Shown one piece after another: positions 51,217 to 60,182 of a stretch of DNA of 64,000 nt. The position numbers were made by a program, and so were the translations under genes. The notes under the pieces are model-generated. The model searched no databases and was not told the DNA's origin. It saw only the letters and a program-made list of their open reading frames with translations. Positions within the stretch are counted from its first letter, which is position 1. The number at the start of each line of letters is the position of its first letter. Origin of the DNA: an uncultured Pseudomonadota bacterium (GTDB lineage: Bacteria; Pseudomonadota; Alphaproteobacteria; Rs-D84); contig CADCGT010000002.1 in assembly GCA_902801125.1 (NCBI GenBank), forward strand, positions 305,980-369,979. Reading direction: 5' to 3'.

Positions 51217-52641
51217 ATGAATATTCAATTCCGCGATTTAATTGAAAATGCGCCTGGCTCGCCGGGGGTATATCGTATGTATGGTGCCGATGGCACACTG
51301 CTCTATGTGGGCAAGGCCAAGAATTTGGCCAATCGCCTGCGTCAATATATTGATATATCAAAATTGGAATTGCATAAACAGGTTATGCGCACATTGGTCA
51401 CGCGCGTTGAATGGGAAACGGTTGCGACCGAATCGGACGCACTGTTATTGGAACAGAAACTTATCAAGACGGAAAAACCAAAATACAACATAATGTTGAC
51501 CGATGGGAAAATGTACCCTATGTTGGCATTGACGAATCATGAATATCCACGTCTATTAAAATTTCGTGGAAAAATTTCCCAACGGCGCGACGTATACGGC
51601 CCATATCCGTCGGTGTATGCATTAAACGAAACAATAAAAATGATACAAAAGGTGTGTCGCATTCGCACCTGCACAGACACATTTATGAACAACCGTTCGC
51701 GCCCATGCCTTTTGTATCAAATCGGCCGATGCAGTGGCCCATGCACCATGCCCGTACCGGACTATACCGAAAATGTAAAATTGGCGCGTCGCATATTGAC
51801 CGGCGACAGCGAACCCATAGTTGCCGAATTATCCGAACAAATGAAAAAATTATCCGACCAAATGGATTTTGAAAACGCGGCGATTATTCGTGATAAAATA
51901 TCCGAATTGACCAAAACATCAATTCGCGGTATACGGCGGAATCCCACGTATACACCAAATTCTAACGATGATGAAAAATGGAATGAAACAATCACAGAAA
52001 TGGAAAAATGGATTGGCAAAAAAATCACATATGCGGGTGTATTTGATAATTCGCACCTGTTTGGAACAAATCCGGTTGGCGCAATGATAACATTTGGTCA
52101 CAATGGTTTTATAAAAACGGGCTATCGGCATTTCAAATTACATGACCACGCACGTGCTGGAAACGACATTGCCATGATGGCGGAATTTGTCGACCGCGCC
52201 GTTAAAAACAGTCCGGAACTTGATTTAATAATTGTCGACGGTGGCCGCGCCCAATGGAACATCGCGCACGAAACGGCACCGAACATTCCAATCCTTGGCG
52301 TAACCAAGGGCGAAGTTCGCAACGGCGACGAACACTTTATAATGCCCGATGGCACCGAAGACAGAACAATGGCCAAAGATTCACAATTGTTTTTAATGTT
52401 GCGTCGCGTTCGCGACGAAGCGCACCGTTTCGTCATAACATACCACCGCACAACGCGCGCAAAATCTATGACCGGTTCATGCCTTGATGAAATCGAAGGC
52501 ATCGGTGCGGTCCGCAAAAAAATGTTATTAAATCATTTTGGTTCGGTACGCAATATCATGGACGCAAACATGGATGCGTTGTTGCGGGTACCGGGTTTGG
52601 GCAAATCGGCGGCAAAAAAAATATACAACCATTTTCATTAA
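51217..52641 (+). CDS. uvrC: Excinuclease ABC subunit C, short form
   Basis: 474 residues against about 600 in most UvrC. The N-terminal GIY-YIG nuclease (GVYRMYGADGTLLYVGKAKNL), the cysteine pair region (RPCLLYQIGRCSGPC), the UVR segment (LSEQMKKLSDQMDFENAAIIRDKI), the RNase H-like nuclease (GVFDNSHLFG, LIIVDGGRAQ, RDEAHRF) and the C-terminal helix-hairpin-helix (IEGIGAVRKKML, VPGLGKSAAKKI) are all present. What is missing is the stretch between UVR and the RNase H-like domain. Followed by pgsA, a common pairing. Confidence 0.93.
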   Translation: MNIQFRDLIENAPGSPGVYRMYGADGTLLYVGKAKNLANRLRQYIDISKLELHKQVMRTLVTRVEWETVATESDALLLEQKLIKTEKPKYNIMLTDGKMYPMLALTNHEYPRLLKFRGKISQRRDVYGPYPSVYALNETIKMIQKVCRIRTCTDTFMNNRSRPCLLYQIGRCSGPCTMPVPDYTENVKLARRILTGDSEPIVAELSEQMKKLSDQMDFENAAIIRDKISELTKTSIRGIRRNPTYTPNSNDDEKWNETITEMEKWIGKKITYAGVFDNSHLFGTNPVGAMITFGHNGFIKTGYRHFKLHDHARAGNDIAMMAEFVDRAVKNSPELDLIIVDGGRAQWNIAHETAPNIPILGVTKGEVRNGDEHFIMPDGTEDRTMAKDSQLFLMLRRVRDEAHRFVITYHRTTRAKSMTGSCLDEIEGIGAVRKKMLLNHFGSVRNIMDANMDALLRVPGLGKSAAKKIYNHFH

Positions 52642-52687
52642 AATATGATATAATGACGTAAACATATTTTAACCAAAGGAATATAAA

Positions 52688-53290
52688 ATGAAATTTTTCG
52701 TAAACTTTCTGTCGGCGTTTCGCATTTTTGCGTCGTTTGCAATTATTGGCACATTGATGTCGGGCATGTACATGACAACGCTTATTCTGTTCACATTGGC
52801 TGCAATAAGTGATTTTCTGGACGGATACCTTGCCCGAAAATATGATGTATGCACGAATATCGGCACGGTGTTGGACAGTGTTGCCGACAAATTCTTGGTC
52901 ATCAATGCGTTCGTATTGTTATGCATTATGATGCCGGTTTGGTTTATTGTGATTCCAATCATACTTATGATTTCGCGTGATTTATATGTTAGTGGCCTGC
53001 GCGAATTTATGGGCACCCAGAAAATGGAACCTGCACATGCGCGCACACGGTTTTCGTTTGGCAAAATCAAGGCCGCCATGCAAATGATTTCAATTATTGC
53101 ATTCTTGGCATTGTTTGCATTGGGTGCATCGGTTGGCGCGGCATCAAATGGCAAGTTTATATTGTATGCGATTTATGCATTACCAAACATTGGAATTTTC
53201 GCCCTTTGGTTTGCATTGGCGGCATCCATTGTTTCGGCGGTCACATACACACGCGACTTTGTTCAAAAATTGAACAAGAAACGCAAATAA
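52688..53290 (+). CDS. pgsA: CDP-diacylglycerol-glycerol-3-phosphate 3-phosphatidyltransferase
   Basis: 200 residues, about six membrane helices. The CDP-alcohol phosphotransferase motif DG-x2-AR-x8-G-x3-D-x3-D is complete (DGYLARKYDVC...GTVLDSVAD near residue 44-66). It makes phosphatidylglycerophosphate, the precursor of phosphatidylglycerol. Own extended -10 box (TATGATATAAT, 52649-52654) overlaps the end of uvrC. Confidence 0.92.
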   Translation: MKFFVNFLSAFRIFASFAIIGTLMSGMYMTTLILFTLAAISDFLDGYLARKYDVCTNIGTVLDSVADKFLVINAFVLLCIMMPVWFIVIPIILMISRDLYVSGLREFMGTQKMEPAHARTRFSFGKIKAAMQMISIIAFLALFALGASVGAASNGKFILYAIYALPNIGIFALWFALAASIVSAVTYTRDFVQKLNKKRK

Positions 53291-53303
53291 AAAAACTGAT
53301 AAA

Positions 53304-53334
53304 AATAACCCGCGTGACGCGGGTTATTTTTTTA
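53304..53334 (+). terminator. pgsA terminator
   Basis: Perfect 11-bp stem AATAACCCGCG-TGA-CGCGGGTTATT followed by seven T. Confidence 0.92.
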
Positions 53335-53377
53335 CGATAAAATTACCTATACGGCGGAAACCGGCGCACAGACAAAA

Positions 53378-54502
53378 TTAAAACCATCCCTTTTTGGTGG
53401 ATTTAGTATCACGAAATTCTTCCAAAATTTTCTTTTGTTTATCGGTCAATTTTGTTGGAATCACAATTCCAATTTCTATGTACAAATCACCAAACGATGA
53501 TGCACGCCCCGTCGGCATACCATGCCCACGTACGCGCAGTTTTTCACCAACCTGGGTTCCACTTGGCACCTTGACCGACAATTTTTTGTCGTCAATCGTT
53601 TCGACTTCGATTTCACCGCCCAACGCCAGTGTCGTGAACGGCAAATCAACATGCATTATTAAATTTGCGCCGTCACGGGCAAATCGCGCATCGTCACGCA
53701 CCCGCACATCCAAATAGAAATCACCGGCCGCGCCACCGTTTATACCGGCCTCGCCCTGGCCGGCCAGGCGCAATCGCGCACCGTCTTCAATCCCGGCGGG
53801 AATTTTAACCTCAATTGTTCTATTTTTATGGACAACGCCCGCCCCATCGCAATCAGGGCATTTTTTATCGATTTTATGCCCCAATCCATTGCATTCCGGA
53901 CACGGTGTCTGCATTGCAAAGAACCCGCGTTGCACATTCACAAAACCGGTGCCACCGCATCGCGAACATGTTGGCGCAGGCTTTCCATCGGCCGTTCCAA
54001 AACCATTGCACTTTTCACATTTTACATTACTTGAAAACTTAACAGTATGCGTTTTACCAAAATATGCATCGCGCAGTGAAATTTCCACTTCGTCCAGTAA
54101 ATCGCGTCCGCGTGTCCGCGCGCCCGCGCCCCGCGCCCCGCCTTCAAATCCGCCAAAACCAAAACCGCGCATCGCTTCGCGCAAAATATCTTCCATGCCG
54201 GCACCACCACCCATATCAAAGTGGAACGCACCATTTCCAAACGGGTTGCCCCCCATTCCCGCCGACGCGCCGTTCCCGCCGGCGAACGCGGCATCGCCAT
54301 ATCGGTCATAGGCCGCGCGTTTTTGCGGGTCTTTAAGAATATCAAACGCGTTATTTACTTCTTTGAATTTTTCTTCGGCGGCCTTGTCCCCCGGATTTTT
54401 ATCCGGATGATATTTCATCACCAATTTATGATAGGCCTTTTTAATATCGGTGTCCGACGCATCGCGCGCAACACCCAAAACTTCATAAGGATTTTTATTC
54501 AT
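53378..54502 (-). CDS. dnaJ: Chaperone protein DnaJ
   Basis: 374 residues. J domain with the HPD motif ([21 protein letters not shown]), a Gly/Phe-rich linker, the zinc-binding domain with four CxxCxGxG units ([32 protein letters not shown]) and C-terminal substrate-binding domain. Co-chaperone of DnaK. dnaK is not in the window. Confidence 0.97.
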   Translation of the reverse strand: MNKNPYEVLGVARDASDTDIKKAYHKLVMKYHPDKNPGDKAAEEKFKEVNNAFDILKDPQKRAAYDRYGDAAFAGGNGASAGMGGNPFGNGAFHFDMGGGAGMEDILREAMRGFGFGGFEGGARGAGARTRGRDLLDEVEISLRDAYFGKTHTVKFSSNVKCEKCNGFGTADGKPAPTCSRCGGTGFVNVQRGFFAMQTPCPECNGLGHKIDKKCPDCDGAGVVHKNRTIEVKIPAGIEDGARLRLAGQGEAGINGGAAGDFYLDVRVRDDARFARDGANLIMHVDLPFTTLALGGEIEVETIDDKKLSVKVPSGTQVGEKLRVRGHGMPTGRASSFGDLYIEIGIVIPTKLTDKQKKILEEFRDTKSTKKGWF

Positions 54503-54585
54503 TTCAACGGTCCGTAATTATTTCTTGCCTAAATATATAATGCGGTTTTTGATAAAATCAAGCCCACTAATATTCTTATTGTGTA

Positions 54586-54613
54586 TTGACATTTTAATAT
54601 TTTGTGCTATAAT
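54586..54613 (+). promoter_or_regulatory. Promoter of the gene at 54639
   Basis: TTGACA, 16-bp spacer, TATAAT with TGTGC before it; AAAAAGGA ribosome site follows. Confidence 0.8.
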
Positions 54614-54638
54614 AACAAAAGACAAAAAGGACCATAAC

Positions 54639-54989
54639 ATGGATAGTTTATACAAATTTTTACAAAAAAACGCTGAACACAGCGAAAAATACAGGAATTT
54701 GCCACTTGAACAAATACCGAATTTTTACCTTAAACGCCCACTTACCAAGCATGAAATGAACGTATTACAACTTATTGCATTATGCGAAACGGATAACGAA
54801 GAACAATATAAAAATTGGCTACGTTCTATGGTGCTTATTGGCCATATTAAGAATTTTCTAAAAGAGGCAAGAGAGGCGGAAAAACGTGGATATTGGGAAC
54901 GCAGAAAGCGTATATTACATGAAACTGGTATTTTCGAACCAACTTTGGATAAACCGGTACCCTTTCCACCACAAAGAAGAGAACATTAA
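54639..54989 (+). CDS. Hypothetical small protein
   Basis: 116 residues, charged, no signal peptide or membrane segment. Starts MDSLYKFLQKNAEHSEKYRN and has helical stretches LTKHEMNVLQLIALCETDNE and a basic AREAEKRGYWERRKRIL. No family recognised. It is expressed as a single-gene unit with its own strong promoter and a strong terminator, which supports a real gene. Confidence 0.75.
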   Translation: MDSLYKFLQKNAEHSEKYRNLPLEQIPNFYLKRPLTKHEMNVLQLIALCETDNEEQYKNWLRSMVLIGHIKNFLKEAREAEKRGYWERRKRILHETGIFEPTLDKPVPFPPQRREH

Positions 54990-55015
54990 AGCAATCGAAC
55001 ATAATAAAATCATCC

Positions 55016-55047
55016 TGACCGTCCATCTTCCGGACGGTCATTTTTTT
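55016..55047 (+). terminator. Terminator of the gene at 54639
   Basis: TGACCGTCC-ATCTTCC-GGACGGTCA plus seven T. Confidence 0.92.
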
Positions 55048-55106
55048 AACAAATTTTATGTTTACCCTTGCGCAAAACGAAATAATGTTCTAATAATAGT
55101 GGCGTT

Positions 55107-57086
55107 ATGGTTGAACAAAATTCGCACTCTTATGACGCATCGGATATCCAGGTTCTAGAAGGGTTGGAACCGGTCCGCCTGCGTCCCGGCATGTATATTG
55201 GTGGCACCGATGAAAAGGCGTGGCACCATTTGCCGATTGAAATTATGGACAATTCTATTGACGAAGCCGTCGCCGGTTTCGCAAAAAAAATCACGGTGCG
55301 TTTAATTGATTCCAAAACCATAGAAATAATCGATGACGGTCGCGGTATTCCGGTTGACGAACACCCAAAATACCCCGGCAAATCCGCGTTAGAGGTTATA
55401 TTGACCACCCTGCATTCGGGGGGCAAGTTTAATAATAATGTGTATAAAACCAGTGGTGGCCTGCACGGCGTAGGCAGTGCGGTTGTCAACGCCCTTTCGT
55501 CCAATATGGATGTGACAATTTCACGCGACGGTTACGAATGGCACCAGACTTTTTCCCGCGGTCGCGCAACATCGAAAATTGAACGCGGAAATGCGACGCG
55601 CGCACACGGAACGGCGATACGCTTTACAATCGATGACGAAATTTTTGGCGAATCGGCGGTATTCAAACCCATCAAGATTTATCGCATGGCGCGGGCCAAG
55701 GCGTTTCTTTCCCGCGGCGTGAAAATAGATTGGCATTGCGCGCCGGAATTGCTGACCGCGGACATGGAAATTCCGGCCGATACAACATTTTACTATCCGA
55801 ACGGCGTGGCAGATTTCTTGGACGAAAAGACACGCGACAAACCGCGCATTTTGCCGAAAATGTTTTCCGGCGCGGTTGATTTTCCGGACGATTCGGGGCG
55901 CGTAGAATGGGCGTTGACCTTTTTAACCGATGAAAACGGTGCGGCGTCGGACGATGGATTCTTTGCATCATATTGCAACACAATTGCGACGATTGACGGC
56001 GGCACACACGAAAGTGGATTTAAATCCGCCATCACCCGCGGGATTAAGGCATACGGGGACAAGGTAAACAACAAGGCCGCCGCAAACATTATCGGCGAAG
56101 ATGTTTTTGATTCGGTTGCGGCGATTGTGTCGGTGTTTTACAAGACGCCACAATTCTTGGGCCAAACCAAGGAAAAATTATCTAATCCAGAGGTTGCAAA
56201 ATACACCGAAAACGCGCTGCGCGACCCGTGGGAAATGTTCTTGGCGTCCGACCCGAAAACGGCGAACGCATTGTTGGAATTTATAATAAACCTGGCCAAT
56301 GCGCGCATCCGCGTAAAACAGGTCAAAGAGGTTGCCCGCAAAACCCCAACAAAACGTATTCGCATGCCGGCAAAATTGGCGGATTGTTCCAAACACGGCG
56401 TCGCCGGAACCGAATTGTTTATTGTCGAAGGCGAATCGGCGGGCGGCACCGCAAAACAGGCACGCGACCGCGCGACCCAGGCGATTATGCCCCTGCGCGG
56501 CAAGGTATTAAATGTTATATCAAATTCGGACGAACGATTTGGCAACAACCGCGAATTAAACGATTTAATTGACATTATCGGCGCGGGCACCGCCAAGAAT
56601 TGGGACGACGCAAAACTGCGATATGAAAAAATAATTATTATGACCGATGCCGATGTCGACGGAAGTCATATTGCATCATTGCTGATGGCGTTTTTCTATC
56701 AAATGATGCCACAACTGATTTACGGGGGTCATTTGTATTTGTCGTGTCCACCGTTGTATAAATTGACACACGGAACCGAATCGGTCTATGTGGACACGGA
56801 CGAAGAATTGGACGAATTGACCAACGGCAAATATAAAAATAAAAAGGTTGAAATATCACGATTCAAAGGTTTGGGCGAAATGATGCCGAACCAGTTAAAA
56901 GAGACGACAATGTCACCGAAAACACGTCGCCTTATACGGGTTGATTTGCCCCCGCGCACGGACGAAGGTGCCGAAGACACCGAAAAAACACGCACGATTG
57001 TGTCGGAATTGATGGGCAAAAAACCAGAGTTTCGTTTCCGTTTCATCACCGAACACGCCCAGTTTGTCAAAGATTTATTTGTATAA
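55107..57086 (+). CDS. parE: DNA topoisomerase IV subunit B
   Basis: 659 residues. GHKL ATPase motifs: EIMDNSIDEAVAGFA, IDDGRGIPVDEHPKYPGKSALEVIL, TLHSGGKFNNNVYKTSGGLHGVG. The TOPRIM part has FIVEGESAGGTAKQARDR and IIIMTDADVDGSHI. RMPAKLADC and the HPK-x-SALEVILT form favour ParE over GyrB. It supplies ATP hydrolysis for chromosome decatenation. A weak promoter (TTGCGC-17-TAATAA) ends 10 nt before the ATG with no clear ribosome site, so the leader is very short. Confidence 0.92.
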   Translation: MVEQNSHSYDASDIQVLEGLEPVRLRPGMYIGGTDEKAWHHLPIEIMDNSIDEAVAGFAKKITVRLIDSKTIEIIDDGRGIPVDEHPKYPGKSALEVILTTLHSGGKFNNNVYKTSGGLHGVGSAVVNALSSNMDVTISRDGYEWHQTFSRGRATSKIERGNATRAHGTAIRFTIDDEIFGESAVFKPIKIYRMARAKAFLSRGVKIDWHCAPELLTADMEIPADTTFYYPNGVADFLDEKTRDKPRILPKMFSGAVDFPDDSGRVEWALTFLTDENGAASDDGFFASYCNTIATIDGGTHESGFKSAITRGIKAYGDKVNNKAAANIIGEDVFDSVAAIVSVFYKTPQFLGQTKEKLSNPEVAKYTENALRDPWEMFLASDPKTANALLEFIINLANARIRVKQVKEVARKTPTKRIRMPAKLADCSKHGVAGTELFIVEGESAGGTAKQARDRATQAIMPLRGKVLNVISNSDERFGNNRELNDLIDIIGAGTAKNWDDAKLRYEKIIIMTDADVDGSHIASLLMAFFYQMMPQLIYGGHLYLSCPPLYKLTHGTESVYVDTDEELDELTNGKYKNKKVEISRFKGLGEMMPNQLKETTMSPKTRRLIRVDLPPRTDEGAEDTEKTRTIVSELMGKKPEFRFRFITEHAQFVKDLFV

Positions 57087-57154
57087 ACCCGGCCAATGGT
57101 CAATATTAACGTGCGGTCAAAACCCGCAGATTTCTGCGCCCCCCAGGCGTAAAA

Positions 57155-57273
57155 AAACCAAGGTTTAAAATCAACACTTTTTTTCAAAAAATCAAAATTT
57201 TGTTTTTTCGTAAAAACAATTAGTTACAAATTTCGGTTTTCCCGCTGGGGGTGTATAGAAAAAACCTTGGTTT
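57155..57273 (+). repeat. 119-bp inverted-repeat element, copy 4
   Basis: Arms AAACCAAGGTTT (57155-57166) and AAACCTTGGTTT (57262-57273), 107 bp apart, 38 bp before the ATG at 57311. Here the element is on the plus strand, matching its gene. A CGCAGA-TTT-CTGCG hairpin before it (57125-57139) corresponds to the terminator hairpins of the other copies. TTGGTT in the arm plus TATAGG 16 bp on could form the promoter. Confidence 0.85.
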
Positions 57274-57310
57274 ATTGTACACTTTTTATATAGGAATATA
57301 GGGGAAAAAT

Positions 57311-58129
57311 ATGATAAAAAAATCATTCTTACTTGGTGCAATCGTGTCAATAATTACAACAAATGCCATTGCAAATCAGGTTATAACCAGTCAGACATAT
57401 GTTGATAATCAAGATGCATTGAAAGTAAATATTGCCCAGGGTATCGGCACAAACAACGCAAATGTTGGTAAAACATTGGTTGTGAATTCGTCGGGGAATT
57501 TGGAATTGGGCACGGTTTCGGCCGATAATTTCGTGGAAGATTCTATAACCGATGGCGTCACCGACAAGGCACCATCGGAAAATGCCGTAAATGACGCATT
57601 GGCAGAAAAACAGGACATTATTCCCGCGGGTTCATTCGGCGCAAACAACAGTGTTGTCACGTATGGGGACAATGCCGGGGATACACAAGAAAGATTAATA
57701 TTGCACCCTAAAGGCATAATAAGCAACGATGCAACTTTGTCTGGTTTATTCGCAAGAGGCGATTTCGGCCTTGGTGGCGGATTAGATAACAGGTATAAAA
57801 CCCAATTAGGTGCAACTGATAACCAATACAATTACGCATTATTACCAGCAATATATATATCATCAGCGTTTCGAACAAAACAAGCAGCTATAAATGGCAC
57901 AGTAGGAAGTGTCCCTGTTTTCAATGGTGCGAGTTCTTCTGGTGGTGGTTCACAATTTACCGAACGGGCGATATATGACGGTTCAACCACGTATGATTCA
58001 ACAACCGATGCAGATAAACTGATAACCGCCGGTGCGGTTGAATCTAAACAGGCGCAAAAGGTGTGTGTGCGTTGGATTGAAAATGCCGAGCAAACCGATG
58101 CAAATTGTTTGTTATGGAATTTGCCGTAA
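57311..58129 (+). CDS. Secreted YVD/NCLLW-family protein 4
   Basis: 272 residues. Signal peptide MIKKSFLLGAIVSIITTNAI, nearly the same as in protein 3, then QVITSQTYVDNQDALKVN, NNANVGKTLVVNSSGNLELG (a unit shared with the surface protein at 32212), KAPSENAVNDALAEKQDII, FTERAIYDGSTTYDSTTDAD followed by KLITAGAVE, and the end CVRWIENAEQTDANCLLWNLP. It thus links the two types of surface protein in this window. A GGGGAAAAAT ribosome site precedes the ATG. Confidence 0.8.
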   Translation: MIKKSFLLGAIVSIITTNAIANQVITSQTYVDNQDALKVNIAQGIGTNNANVGKTLVVNSSGNLELGTVSADNFVEDSITDGVTDKAPSENAVNDALAEKQDIIPAGSFGANNSVVTYGDNAGDTQERLILHPKGIISNDATLSGLFARGDFGLGGGLDNRYKTQLGATDNQYNYALLPAIYISSAFRTKQAAINGTVGSVPVFNGASSSGGGSQFTERAIYDGSTTYDSTTDADKLITAGAVESKQAQKVCVRWIENAEQTDANCLLWNLP

Positions 58130-58139
58130 TAAAAAAAAT

Positions 58140-58159
58140 CGCCCAAATGGGCGTTTTTT
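58140..58159 (+). terminator. Terminator of secreted protein 4
   Basis: CGCCC-AAAT-GGGCG followed by six T. Confidence 0.9.
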
Positions 58160-58160
58160 A

Positions 58161-58234
58161 CTAACCCTTGTCCCACGAAGTTTTAACGAAGTGGCGAAGT
58201 GGAAACTAACCACTAGCCACTATCACTAACCACT
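58161..58234. repeat. Repeat with CTAACCCTTGTCCCACGAAG core, second copy
   Basis: The 20-base core (58161-58180) equals that at 46329-46348. It is followed by two GAAGTGG units (AACGAAGTGGCGAAGTGGAA) and ACTAACCACTAGCCACTATC plus ACTAACCACT. Confidence 0.8.
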
Positions 58235-58237
58235 CCC

Positions 58238-58265
58238 TTGACATTTTTTTATTTTGTTATATACT
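58238..58265 (+). promoter_or_regulatory. Promoter of the gene at 58305
   Basis: TTGACA, 16-bp spacer, TATACT, right behind the repeat; AAAGGGGG ribosome site before the ATG. Confidence 0.8.
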
Positions 58266-58304
58266 CTGCGGGCTTGTGAACAAAAAACAAAGGGGGCGTG
58301 TGTT

Positions 58305-58712
58305 ATGGCAAACGAACAAAATACTTATAAAAAAGTCTACATTGTTGATATGGCCAGGTTAAAAAACAACAAGGTGACCACATTACTTATGGGCAACATA
58401 TTGCCAATCGTCAATCAAAATGATGCGACCAAACCGACATTTAAAGAATTTTCTGAACGTTGTGTTCGTAAATGCATAGAACAATATAATATCCTTGCGG
58501 CGGCATTTGGAAACGAAACCGCATGCACAATTATTGAATACCTGGACGGGGCGGGCAAACCAATCGTGACCCTGTTCCCAACGAATGATATTGATGTTCA
58601 TAATAATGATTGGACAAACCTGTCACCGGCTGCGTTTGATGACCTGCACCGGACAATAAACGAACGCAATGCTATGATGACAAAATACAAACGCACCATC
58701 CAGTCACGATAA
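58305..58712 (+). CDS. Hypothetical protein
   Basis: 135 residues from MANEQNTYKKVYIVDMARLK. Soluble, alpha/beta look, with CVRKCIEQYNILAAAFG, CTIIEYLDGAGKPIVTLFPTND and a C-terminal helix AAFDDLHRTINERNAMM. No family recognised. Own promoter, good ribosome binding site and own terminator support it as a real gene. Confidence 0.75.
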   Translation: MANEQNTYKKVYIVDMARLKNNKVTTLLMGNILPIVNQNDATKPTFKEFSERCVRKCIEQYNILAAAFGNETACTIIEYLDGAGKPIVTLFPTNDIDVHNNDWTNLSPAAFDDLHRTINERNAMMTKYKRTIQSR

Positions 58713-58725
58713 ACAAAAACATCAC

Positions 58726-58750
58726 AATCCCCGTTCGGGGATTTTTTTTA
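58726..58750 (+). terminator. Terminator of the gene at 58305
   Basis: AATCCCCG-TT-CGGGGATT followed by T8; may also stop the minus-strand small gene, less efficiently. Confidence 0.88.
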
Positions 58751-58762
58751 CCACAAAACAAT

Positions 58763-58840
58763 CTATATGCCAAAACCCGCCGCCATCGCACTGCACGCGA
58801 TACCAAACATTACAACAAAAAACACAAGAAATTTTTTCAT
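58763..58840 (-). CDS. 25-residue peptide, almost entirely a signal sequence
   Basis: The minus strand from 58840 encodes MKKFLVFFVVMFGIACSAMA then AGFGI and TAG. GGAAAGG lies directly upstream and a promoter (TTGTTT-18-TAAAAT with TGG before the box) further up. The peptide is a positively charged, hydrophobic stretch with a lipobox-like IACS, resembling tiny entericidin-like lipoproteins, or a decayed secreted protein reduced to its signal. Too short to be sure it is translated. Confidence 0.5.
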   Translation of the reverse strand: MKKFLVFFVVMFGIACSAMAAGFGI

Positions 58841-58869
58841 CCTTTCCACCCTACCTTTTTTTCAAAAAC

Positions 58870-58899
58870 ATTTTACCATATTTCGGTGGAAAAAAACAA
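58870..58899 (-). promoter_or_regulatory. Promoter of the 25-residue peptide gene
   Basis: TTGTTT, 18-bp spacer, TAAAAT with TGG before the -10 box, just after the dnaA stop codon on the same strand. Confidence 0.5.
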
Positions 58900-58904
58900 A
58901 CGAA

Positions 58905-60182
58905 TTATTTATATTCTTCAACCATTTCTGAAATCGTCGCAGACATTACCAAATCGGTTCCCAACATTTTTTCAATACGCGCCAACGCATACATAACCGT
59001 CGCATGGTCACGACCACCAACATATTCACCAATTTCCGCCAAAGACAAATTTGTCACGCGTTTCAAAACCAACATCATCATTTGACGCGCCACAACCAAT
59101 GCGCGCGCACGCCCCGCACCACAAACCGCTTCGTATGATACGCCCAATTTTTCACACATAGACTTTACCATCACAATCGGCGATTTAGATTTCTTTAATG
59201 TGTCCGCCAATAATTTTTCAACAACTGTTTCATTGACGGCCTCGCCCATAATTTCACGATACGCACGAATTTTATTTACCACACCACCAATCACATGACC
59301 ATCGGCGGCAACACGCCCCGCAATCATGTTTGCCAATTTCGAATCAACACCCGCGCGTTCAAATATCTTGGCGCAAACCGCACGTGACGGGGCCACCACA
59401 TCCGCAACCAGGCCCGACGCAAACAAAGACTGCACACGGCGGTCAAACCCGGTCAAATTACCCGGCGCCGCATTTGATGTTAAAACAATATTTTTGCCGG
59501 CATTACGCAAATCAACAACCAATTGCAAAAATTCTTCACATGTCGCGCGTTTACCGGCCAAAACCTGAACATCGTCCAAGATAAATGTATCACAATTCCG
59601 CAAATAGTCTTTGAATGCGATAATCGTGCGGTTTTGTAATGCGCGCGCAAATTCTGAAACAAATGTTGCACCCGTCATCATAATAACACGACCACGCGCA
59701 CTTGAATTTATCGCACCCGCCAACATCGATTTTCCACAACCCGCCGGCCCATAGATAAACAGCGGTGAAAATGTTGCCGCACCCATTGCCATCTTTTTGC
59801 ATGCAGACAACACAAACGCATTTTCTTCGGACGCAATAAACGCATCAAAATCGCCCGCAATATTTTTTTCGACCGGTGCCGAATATGTCTGGACATTGTT
59901 ATCATTTGCGGTTGTGCGTTTAACGGTTGCCGGCACATTTTCAACAACAACGCGCAACACAACCCCATATTCGCGCGCCACATCATCAAGAATGTTTTTA
60001 TATGTCATTGAAACGAAATCTGCGGTAAATTGATTTGGCGCACCCAATTCCAAGACACCATTCGCCAAATTGAACGACAACGGCGCAACCCAGGCAGAAA
60101 AACAGGCCGCATCCATTCTCTCTGAAATCGCGTTTTTGATTTCACTTGGATTTACCTGTTTGTTCAAGATTGCTGCCTGCAT
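58905..60182 (-). CDS. dnaA: Chromosomal replication initiator DnaA
   Basis: 425 residues from MQAAILNKQVNPSEIK, start set by AAAGGAG. Domain III has Walker A GPAGCGKSML, Walker B FILDDVQVL and sensor regions (LTSNAAPGNL, FDRRVQSLFASGL); domain IV has the DnaA-box-binding signature YVGGRDHATVMYAL. Domain I-II is short. It opens oriC for replication. dprA is upstream on the same strand; I find no cluster of TTATCCACA boxes around the gene. Confidence 0.95.
   Translation of the reverse strand: MQAAILNKQVNPSEIKNAISERMDAACFSAWVAPLSFNLANGVLELGAPNQFTADFVSMTYKNILDDVAREYGVVLRVVVENVPATVKRTTANDNNVQTYSAPVEKNIAGDFDAFIASEENAFVLSACKKMAMGAATFSPLFIYGPAGCGKSMLAGAINSSARGRVIMMTGATFVSEFARALQNRTIIAFKDYLRNCDTFILDDVQVLAGKRATCEEFLQLVVDLRNAGKNIVLTSNAAPGNLTGFDRRVQSLFASGLVADVVAPSRAVCAKIFERAGVDSKLANMIAGRVAADGHVIGGVVNKIRAYREIMGEAVNETVVEKLLADTLKKSKSPIVMVKSMCEKLGVSYEAVCGAGRARALVVARQMMMLVLKRVTNLSLAEIGEYVGGRDHATVMYALARIEKMLGTDLVMSATISEMVEEYK

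Noticed and set aside
54525..54638. TTG start extending the protein at 54639 by 38 residues
   Set aside because: The extension overlaps the promoter TTGACA-16-TATAAT; the ATG at 54639 has a good ribosome site.
57409..57831. Minus-strand frame of 140 codons inside the YVD-family gene at 57311
   Set aside because: Shadow frame; no promoter or ribosome site and the plus-strand gene has clear signals.
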